Positions 45,973 to 51,212 of a DNA stretch of 51,212 nt are shown here, piece after piece. The first letter of the stretch is position 1, and the number at the start of each line of letters is the position of its first letter. The stretch is from an uncultured Rhodospirillales bacterium (GTDB lineage Bacteria; Pseudomonadota; Alphaproteobacteria; Reyranellales; Reyranellaceae). The stretch spans positions 35,827-87,038 of the forward strand of contig CADECW010000013.1 of NCBI GenBank assembly GCA_902825855.1. Direction: 5' to 3'. The notes under the pieces were generated by a model. It saw nothing but the letters and a program-made list of their open reading frames with translations, was not told the origin of the DNA and made no database searches. The translations under genes were made by a program, and so were the position numbers.

Positions 45973-46649
45973 TCGCAATAAGGCCGTTCATAGGTCCCGC
46001 CGGGCCTGATGTCCCGCCCAGGCTCTACGGACTCCGTACAGCGCTTTTCTGCGCCGCCGAGGCCCCCGACTCCCGGAGCGGCCAGATCGAGTCCTACGGG
46101 CAATTACGGGCTTCCTGGAACGCTTGTACAGTTGAACAAATATTTTAGAGAGCGAGACACCTTCAGCGATGGGGTACCCGGGTGGGGGGGCTCGATCGAC
46201 GCTGGGAGGAGTTGGAGTGTGAGGGTGGTCTAGATCAAAGCCGCCCCCGGGGGTCCCAGGCGGGGTACGGGGGGGCGTTAAGCACCACTGTGGCGGAAGG
46301 AGCATCCGACTTAAGCCGCTGATATTACTTGATAATAAGGTCTCCAGACCGACTTACCCATCATGCTACCCATCAACACCCATCGCGATGACGGCGCTGG
46401 TCAGAATCTGTGGCAGCGAGCGGAGCGCGCGCGCCTATACCCATCCCACCCTTTTCCTCACCCCTGTTAGTGCTCTGATCTGAGGCTCACTCTCACCAAC
46501 TGTCAGTCCCTCTCCTACTCGATCAATCCGGTGTCGCTCTCGCTGAGCAAGAAGCAGTTGCGCCGATCTGCAACGCGATGATGGGTAGGATGATGGGCAA
46601 GATGACTGCGTTCGGCTTAAGTCGTTGCGACTGCGAACGATTTTGCGGA
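45973..46649. other. Non-coding stretch with ACCCATC motif cluster
   Basis: About 680 bases without a convincing gene. ACCCATC occurs at 46356, 46368, 46378 and 46439. The reverse form GATGGGT/C occurs at 46580 and 46592. The 25-base stretches 46352-46376 and 46578-46602 match as an inverted repeat at 21 positions. The cluster lies just left of the second 38-bp repeat and could be integrase arm-type sites. Confidence 0.4.
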
Positions 46650-46687
46650 CACCCCATCCGCCAGAATGGTGTCCACACAAGTCCGCT
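46650..46687. repeat. 38-bp direct repeat, copy 2 (att-like)
   Basis: A perfect copy of 36788-36825, 9862 bp downstream of it. Only the last 14 bases of the tRNA are present, with no tRNA upstream, as expected for an internal or right att site. In this copy the flanking bases add GGACACC (46647-46653)/GGTGTCC (46668-46674) and GCGGAC (46645-46650)/GTCCGC (46681-46686) inverted pairs. Confidence 0.8.
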
Positions 46688-46722
46688 CGTGGCTAGACCC
46701 GTGCGACCGACACGGGGGCCAC

Positions 46723-46959
46723 ATGGCGTCGCTCGCCCGCATTGGGCCTGCATGCCGCCCTGACCGCCAGCCTCGCGCTGCTCGACAATCCGAACGGCCG
46801 GATTCCCTGTCCCACCGCGTTGTGTGGGGCCAGGACGGCACGCGCCCGATCGTCGTCAAGGAAACGCCACGCAGCTTGGCAATGCAGGCCTGGTACTGGC
46901 TCGGCCTGATCGAGACTATCGAGGGGCTGAATGACGCTGCTGCGGCCGTGGCTGAATGA
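46723..46959 (+). pseudogene. Degenerate small gene, island module 2
   Basis: A 78-residue open frame whose later part (VVWGQDGTRPIVVKETPRSLAMQ and YWLGLIETIEGLNDAAAAVAE) looks coding. The region 46745-46800 looks more natural in another frame (GLHAALTASLALLDNPNGR). After the TGA at 46957 the same frame stays open to 47154 (VALGVLADHLASLAPTV, then a Lys-rich end), just touching the next ATG. A frameshift plus a nonsense codon in one older gene would explain this. No family is recognised. Confidence 0.4.
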
Positions 46960-47150
46960 CGCGCCGCCAACACCGCCGCGAGTGGCAGCGTCGCACTCGG
47001 CGTGCTGGCCGACCACCTCGCATCGCTCGCGCCTACAGTGCATGAGCGTGCGCAGATCGTCATCGACATGAGCCCCACGTTCCGCACCGCTATGCGCCAG
47101 GTCGAGGCTCGGCGGAAAAAGATGAAGAAGGCGGCGGAAGACGGTGTGGC

Positions 47151-47396
47151 ATGAGTGCCCGCGAACCCGCCGACATCAACAGGATCGAGGACGCCATAGT
47201 CAACGTCGAGGGATCAGCCCTGTTGCTGAACCTGGTCGTACTTCACGGCGATCATCTTGGCGCCGATCACGCAACGGCTGTCTGGCAGGTTAACCGCTTG
47301 ATGGCGGCAGACGTGTCGGAACTGCGCCGCGTCTATACCTCTGTGTTCCACGCGCGCCTTGAGGCAAAGCGGACACAGGAAGGCGGTGAAGCATAG
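47151..47396 (+). CDS. Small hypothetical protein, island module 2
   Basis: An 81-residue protein, helical and acidic at the start (NRIEDAIVNVEGSALLLNLVV), with ATAVWQVNRLMAADVSELRRV. It overlaps the end of the preceding degenerate frame by four bases. No family is recognised. It occupies the same relative position as the small genes of module 1 but is not obviously similar to them. Confidence 0.5.
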   Translation: MSAREPADINRIEDAIVNVEGSALLLNLVVLHGDHLGADHATAVWQVNRLMAADVSELRRVYTSVFHARLEAKRTQEGGEA

Positions 47397-47416
47397 CCGC
47401 CCGCAAGAACAAGCCC

Positions 47417-47632
47417 GTGCCGACAGCGCCTGAATATCCGCCGAGCATCTTTGACTTCGACCACAGCGAGCTGAACGGCCGAGTGCCGACGGCTGACGAC
47501 CCGGCGCCCGTTATCGTGCGGACCCGGAAGCTGATCACTGATGCTTGGTTTCCGCAGATACAGGACGCAGCCCCCAGCTACTGCACCGTCGATTGCGCGG
47601 GACGATCAAGGACATGGCGTTGCTGCCGATAG
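47417..47632 (+). CDS. Small hypothetical protein, island module 2
   Basis: A 71-residue frame from a GTG, with PEYPPSIFDFDHSELNG and VIVRTRKLITDAWFPQIQDA. The C-terminal part (CAGRSRTWRCC) looks less natural and overlaps the next gene by 19 bases. No family recognised and no clear ribosome-binding site. Confidence 0.35.
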   Translation: MPTAPEYPPSIFDFDHSELNGRVPTADDPAPVIVRTRKLITDAWFPQIQDAAPSYCTVDCAGRSRTWRCCR

Positions 47633-47997
47633 TATTGCTTAACACAGCAAGCAGTGTTGCCAGCACCGCCAACAGCCCGCTGCCGTTTAGAACGGTACAC
47701 GACGAACCGGTCTACTTGTCTGACCTCGTCGCAGAAATCACCGTTGCCGGACGCACTGCGACGGTGGGCGAGGTCGTCAAGGCGGCGGATGCCGCGCATG
47801 CAGCGTTAATGTCGATTATCGTGGAGCTGCCTTTGCGGCGTCCCCGAGATGCATACACGGTGCTGGAGGCCCTGTTTCACCGGGACGGCACATTACCGCC
47901 GAGCACGGGCCGCAAGGTCGCCAACAAGATGGGCCGGTTCATCGCCGACCACATCGCGGGCAAGCCATTTAGGGCATTGCCGGGCGGTGCGCGATGA
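47614..47997 (+). CDS. Small hypothetical protein, island module 2
   Basis: A 127-residue protein. The N-terminus is weakly hydrophobic (LLPIVLLNTASSVAS), then VYLSDLVAEITVAGRTATVGEVVKA and helical RPRDAYTVLEALFHRDG. The end is KVANKMGRFIADHIAGKPF. The stop overlaps the next ATG by four bases. No family recognised. Confidence 0.5.
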   Translation: MALLPIVLLNTASSVASTANSPLPFRTVHDEPVYLSDLVAEITVAGRTATVGEVVKAADAAHAALMSIIVELPLRRPRDAYTVLEALFHRDGTLPPSTGRKVANKMGRFIADHIAGKPFRALPGGAR

Positions 47998-48230
47998 CCA
48001 AGCGCAGACGTAAGCCAAGCAAGGCCGATCCAGTGCAGCACTTGGGTCGGGCTGTCGCCCGCGTCGTCGCTGCAGTGATGCTCACCCGTGCGGTTGCTGA
48101 TCACGTTCCCACAGGAGGAGATGGGGACAAGCTCGACTGCCTCGACGCGATCGAGCTGTGGCTGCTGCACCCTGCCGTTGCCGAGCTGCAGGAGGCCCAC
48201 GAGATGACTAGCGCCGACCTGTCGGGCTAG
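47994..48230 (+). CDS. Small hypothetical protein, island module 2
   Basis: A 78-residue protein with a basic start (KRRRKPSKADP) and helical body (LGRAVARVVAAVMLTRAVAD, LDAIELWLLHPAVAELQEA). It overlaps the previous gene by four bases (ATGA) and ends one base before the 31-bp repeat. No family recognised. Confidence 0.5.
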   Translation: MTKRRRKPSKADPVQHLGRAVARVVAAVMLTRAVADHVPTGGDGDKLDCLDAIELWLLHPAVAELQEAHEMTSADLSG

Positions 48231-48261
48231 CGATGTCTCACATCGTGCGGCGGCCGATCCT
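48231..48261. repeat. 31-bp direct repeat, copy 2 (HNH remnant)
   Basis: A perfect copy of 37583-37613. Identity stops abruptly after the ninth codon of the HNH frame, marking a recombination or deletion junction. Confidence 0.85.
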
Positions 48262-48301
48262 CATCCCTCTTTTACGCCAGCCGGCCAACACCAGCAGTTA
48301 G
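48233..48301 (+). pseudogene. HNH endonuclease 5' remnant
   Basis: A 22-codon frame beginning MSHIVRRPIL, identical to the start of the HNH gene at 37585 for ten residues, then IPLLRQPANTSS and a stop. All zinc and catalytic residues are missing, so it is a truncated copy. Confidence 0.75.
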
Positions 48302-48310
48302 TCAACCCAT

Positions 48311-48333
48311 AGTGGTACAGTTACTGCACCACT
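48311..48333. promoter_or_regulatory. 23-bp near-perfect dyad before second GH16 gene
   Basis: AGTGGTACAGT (48311-48321), one central T, and ACTGCACCACT (48323-48333) form an inverted repeat with a single mismatch. It lies about 90 bp upstream of the start codon and is a good repressor-operator candidate. Module 1 has no matching site. Confidence 0.5.
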
Positions 48334-48387
48334 ACCAACGCGCGATGCACAATTCGAGCCATTGTGTGAAAAGTGCTGCATAGTCGA

Positions 48388-48406
48388 TGCGCCCTGCTTG
48401 GGCGCA
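48388..48406 (+). promoter_or_regulatory. Leader hairpin next to the ribosome-binding site
   Basis: TGCGCCC-TGCTT-GGGCGCA is a perfect 7-bp stem with a 5-base loop, ending three bases before the GGAGGAAGGA ribosome-binding site of the second GH16 gene. It may affect translation or mRNA stability. Confidence 0.45.
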
Positions 48407-48423
48407 ACGGAGGAAGGAACAGC

Positions 48424-50673
48424 ATGACGACGCAGCTCACTCCAACAGCGACACTTTTCCAAGATGATTTTGCCGGCAGCGAGATGAATCCCAACGACTG
48501 GGTGTCCAACCATTGGATAGAGGGCCCGTTCAATCCATCCTATCTCGGCCTGACTCAAATGCGGAAGGACTTGCCCATCACTGTGGGCGGAGTAGCCAAG
48601 TTCCGCTTGGACACCTGGCTTTCAGACGAAGGTGGTAGCGGACTGGCCTTTAGCGGGTCGGAGGCTATCACCCAAAGGGCATTCGACCTGACTAACGGGG
48701 GCGTTGCCTTCGAGGGAAAATTCAGTTTCAACTCGACGCAAGCAGGCATGATTCTGGGGTTCTTTGCTTTTCAGCAATTCGACGAAGGCGTGACGCGAAA
48801 TCCCCACGACGAACTCGACTTCGAGATCCTGACAGCCCAGCTCAGCAAGATCTCGACCAACGTCTTTCTCGCTTCCGAGAATAGCGCCAACTTTCCGATT
48901 TCCACTCCGATGAACGGCAGCTTTGCCGACATGCACACGTACCGCATGGAATGGTTGCCTGGCATGGTGCGGTGGTTCGTCGACGGACAACTCATTCGCA
49001 CGGATACCGAGCACATTCCGGTCAACCCGATGCAACTTCACATCAACATTTGGGGCGTGCCTGGTAGTGACAAGGTATCCAAGGATGGTCAATGGCTTCA
49101 GTCATTGGGCGACAGCTTAGGTCCGAAACTCGGCGACCCCGCTTTCGTACCCCCGAAGGATGAATCGGGTAACCAGACGTACTATTTCGATGTGTCGGCA
49201 GTGAGAGTGTACCAGTTGTCGACCATGCTCGGAGATGATGCCCCCAACACGCTCTCAGGCACGGTGAACGGTGACGGCATCGAGGGACGTGGAGGCGACG
49301 ACACTCTCAATGGCCTGGCAGGAGACGACACCCTGTACGGCGCCGCTGGCAATGACACGCTGACCGGTGGCGAGGGTAACGATACGGCGGTTTTCCGGGG
49401 CCTCAGGTCTCAATATACCGTGACGGCAAACAATGGCGTTGTGACCGTCACCGACAATGCCGGGACAGACGGGACGGACACACTCACAGGTGTTGAGTTC
49501 GTGAACTTCCGCGACGCGCTATACGAGGTGGTCAACGGCAACACCACGACAACACTGGCCGACTACGGACGCATCGATCGGAGCATCCACCAAGAAAAGA
49601 ACCCGGGCTCCTATCCCAACGCCTACGTGCAGCAGTACTTCTCGGTCAGTGGCGACGGCGTCCTTACGCCAGTCAACGGAGGAATGAACAACGCGGCGGC
49701 TTTGGTTGGAAGTACGGCGGACGTAGGCGCTCCGCTAGTATCGTCTGCCGCTACAGATGCGGTTGACGAATTGGTGCTTTTTGCCGACGCCTATACGACT
49801 TTGAAAGGCCAGACCCTGGCCCCGGACAATACGGCCGGTGTGCTCGCGAACGATAGCTCCGGATCACCTATAACGGTCAGTCTCGTTGACGGCCCGAGCC
49901 ACGGAACATTGAATCTTGCCGAGGATGGAACGTTTACTTACCTACCCAACAAAGGCTTCTTCGGCATCGATAAGTTTGTGTACTCGGCGACAGATACATC
50001 CGGCCAAAGCGGCGAGTCTGCCGCGTTCATCAATGTCGTACCGGTTGCGGCCAGTGGTGCACCAACTCTCGACGTGTCGAATCTCTCCGTACAGGATATC
50101 GTCGGTATCCTGTATGCCGGGATTCTGGGCCGCGCCGCCGATCTGGATGGCTTTCTCTATTGGGCGCAGCAGCAGAAGACTGCACATGGCCGCACGCCGA
50201 ATGTGCTGGCTTCATTTCACGATCTGGCCAACAGCTTTGCAGAAAGCCAGGAGGCTAAGGCAAACTTTGCGCTTCTTGCCAATCCCCAGGCCGCGACTGG
50301 CAATGATATCGCGTCATTCCTCGATGGCGTCTATCTCAATCTGTTCGGCCGTTCGGCAGATGCGGGAGGGAAAGCCTATTGGTCGGATCAGATCCAACAG
50401 GCAATTGCATCCGGGAGGCCGCTTGGTTCTATCGTAGCCAGCATCGTAAGCGGCGCTCGCGATCAGGAGGGTACCCACGATATCACGGCCCTCATCAACA
50501 AGACTTGGGTGAACCTGGAGTATGTTGATGCGCAGTTCGTATTTGGAACAACGTGGGCACCTGAGGACAGGGCTGATGCCGCAGCCCTTTTGAAGGCGGT
50601 AACCGCAGACCCTCTAAGTGTATTGTCAGGCATCAAGCAAGCCGACCTCCTGGTGTTGGCAGATGCCATATAG
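48424..50673 (+). CDS. GH16-like glycan hydrolase with RTX, Ig-like and DUF4214 domains
   Basis: A 749-residue protein. Residues 10-265 form a GH16 domain with the catalytic signature ELDFE (Glu130, Asp132, Glu134) and TYRMEWLPGMVRWFVDGQ. Calcium-binding RTX repeats (GGDDTLNGLAGDDTLYG, GGEGNDT) lie at about 275-320. A VCBS/cadherin-like Ig domain (GVLANDSSGSPITVSLVDGP, GTFTYLPNKGFFGIDKFVY) lies at about 450-540. DUF4214 repeats (YAGILGRAADLDGFLYW, YLNLFGRSADAGGKAYW) lie at about 552-720. There is no signal peptide, so type I secretion is likely. The ATG at 48424 follows GGAGGAAGGA. Relative to the first copy it has gained an Ig domain. Confidence 0.87.
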   Translation: MTTQLTPTATLFQDDFAGSEMNPNDWVSNHWIEGPFNPSYLGLTQMRKDLPITVGGVAKFRLDTWLSDEGGSGLAFSGSEAITQRAFDLTNGGVAFEGKFSFNSTQAGMILGFFAFQQFDEGVTRNPHDELDFEILTAQLSKISTNVFLASENSANFPISTPMNGSFADMHTYRMEWLPGMVRWFVDGQLIRTDTEHIPVNPMQLHINIWGVPGSDKVSKDGQWLQSLGDSLGPKLGDPAFVPPKDESGNQTYYFDVSAVRVYQLSTMLGDDAPNTLSGTVNGDGIEGRGGDDTLNGLAGDDTLYGAAGNDTLTGGEGNDTAVFRGLRSQYTVTANNGVVTVTDNAGTDGTDTLTGVEFVNFRDALYEVVNGNTTTTLADYGRIDRSIHQEKNPGSYPNAYVQQYFSVSGDGVLTPVNGGMNNAAALVGSTADVGAPLVSSAATDAVDELVLFADAYTTLKGQTLAPDNTAGVLANDSSGSPITVSLVDGPSHGTLNLAEDGTFTYLPNKGFFGIDKFVYSATDTSGQSGESAAFINVVPVAASGAPTLDVSNLSVQDIVGILYAGILGRAADLDGFLYWAQQQKTAHGRTPNVLASFHDLANSFAESQEAKANFALLANPQAATGNDIASFLDGVYLNLFGRSADAGGKAYWSDQIQQAIASGRPLGSIVASIVSGARDQEGTHDITALINKTWVNLEYVDAQFVFGTTWAPEDRADAAALLKAVTADPLSVLSGIKQADLLVLADAI

Positions 50674-50688
50674 CCTCTTTTGAGAGGA

Positions 50689-50720
50689 AGCCCCGGCGGG
50701 GAACGCCGGGGCTTTTGCTT
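50689..50720 (+). terminator. Rho-independent terminator of the second GH16 gene
   Basis: AGCCCCGGCG (50689-50698), loop GGGAA, CGCCGGGGCT (50704-50713) followed by TTTGCTTT. The 10-bp GC-rich stem with a T-rich tail, 16 bases after the stop codon, is a textbook terminator. Confidence 0.9.
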
Positions 50721-50864
50721 TTGATGTGCACGGGGCTGCTTGCCGAGCCGGTTGTTCTTGTGCCGGGAGTGCGCAGCCGCGACATGCAGCCAAGGGCTGG
50801 AGCGGCCGGCGTTGCCCCGAGATCGGCGAACACGGTGACCAGCGGGGAACTCTAGCCCGGCAAC

Positions 50865-51173
50865 TCAGCCTGGAAGCGGAAGAAGGGTGCTTTGCACGCG
50901 AAATGACGGTGGCGTCGTGTCGAGGATAAAGGATGCCCTGCAGGGACCACTGCGCAGAACATTGAAATAGTGCTGGTACATTGCAAACGATGCATGGGTG
51001 GTACCGGTTTTGGTGCCGGCGTCGAAGGTGTTGGGCGGCAGGACGCCAGTTGGATCGGCGAAGAAAACCAGATTGAGGGTATGTCCGTTGCCGCAATGGA
51101 GGACAATTTTGCCTTCCTGCTTGCCCTGGATCGAGTACAGGTTGAAACGATAGTGTTCAACGAGCTCTGACAT
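50865..51173 (-). CDS. Small protein of unknown function
   Basis: A 102-residue protein starting VEHYRFNLYSIQGKQEGKIV, with HCGNGHTLNLVFFADPTG and a C-terminal beta-like HASFAMYQHYFNVLRSG. A GGAGAG ribosome-binding site precedes the ATG at 51173. No signal peptide or membrane segment is visible. I recognise no family. It is the rightmost gene in the window and converges on the second GH16 terminator. Confidence 0.65.
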   Translation of the reverse strand: MSELVEHYRFNLYSIQGKQEGKIVLHCGNGHTLNLVFFADPTGVLPPNTFDAGTKTGTTHASFAMYQHYFNVLRSGPCRASFILDTTPPSFRVQSTLLPLPG

Positions 51174-51212
51174 TTGGCTCTCCGTCGTTGAAAGCGACGC
51201 TTGCGATGAGAC

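Noticed and set aside
45988..46305. 105-codon minus-strand Pro/Arg-rich frame
   Set aside because: Composition reflects G/C runs near 46180-46275; no start signal or recognisable feature.

Overview
The window looks like a high-GC alphaproteobacterial chromosome. The fused ispDF, the dusB-ntrB-ntrC-ntrY-ntrX-dat-HAD-hfq-hflX order and the rlpA-dac-tmk-holB-metG-tatD-MBL cluster are all typical of that class. A Rhodospirillales/Reyranella-like genome is my guess, not something the sequence proves.

Region 1 (1-13800) is housekeeping. A partial ispDF is divergent from the nitrogen-regulation operon (dusB, ntrBC, ntrYX). This is followed on the same strand by a class IV aminotransferase, a HAD phosphatase, hfq, hflX, an orphan groES and an inositol-monophosphatase-family gene. 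mazG closes the region on the minus strand. Region 2 (13875-22797) is one long minus-strand run for cell-wall, replication and translation functions: mltB, rlpA, dac, tmk, holB, metG, tatD, an MBL hydrolase and an exported protein of unknown function.

Region 3 (23009-36439) is metabolic and variable. It holds a zinc alcohol dehydrogenase, an MFS transporter, a luciferase-like oxidoreductase, two linked small proteins sharing a motif, two SDRs, a winged-helix/TolB-like/TPR regulator divergent from an exported protein, a methyltransferase, a DUF4239-like membrane protein, and an aldo/keto reductase coupled to a small TIGR04076-like protein.

Region 4 (36712-51212) is an accessory island beginning at a tRNA-Ser(UGA) gene. 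A perfect 38-bp direct repeat starts inside the tRNA 3' end (36788-36825) and recurs at 46650-46687. Each copy is followed by a string of tiny overlapping genes, an HNH gene (intact in copy 1, a 22-codon stub in copy 2, sharing a second 31-bp repeat) and a large GH16-RTX-DUF4214 protein. Between the modules lie a truncated SRAP gene beside nested hairpins, a consensus CRP-type site, a Hanks-type kinase with coiled coil and peptidoglycan-binding domain, a class III adenylate cyclase with two homopolymer frameshifts, and a DUF5681 phage-type gene. No integrase is visible. The simplest reading is two related elements stacked at one tRNA attachment site, carrying putative secreted glycan-active proteins and a possible cAMP/kinase signalling set.
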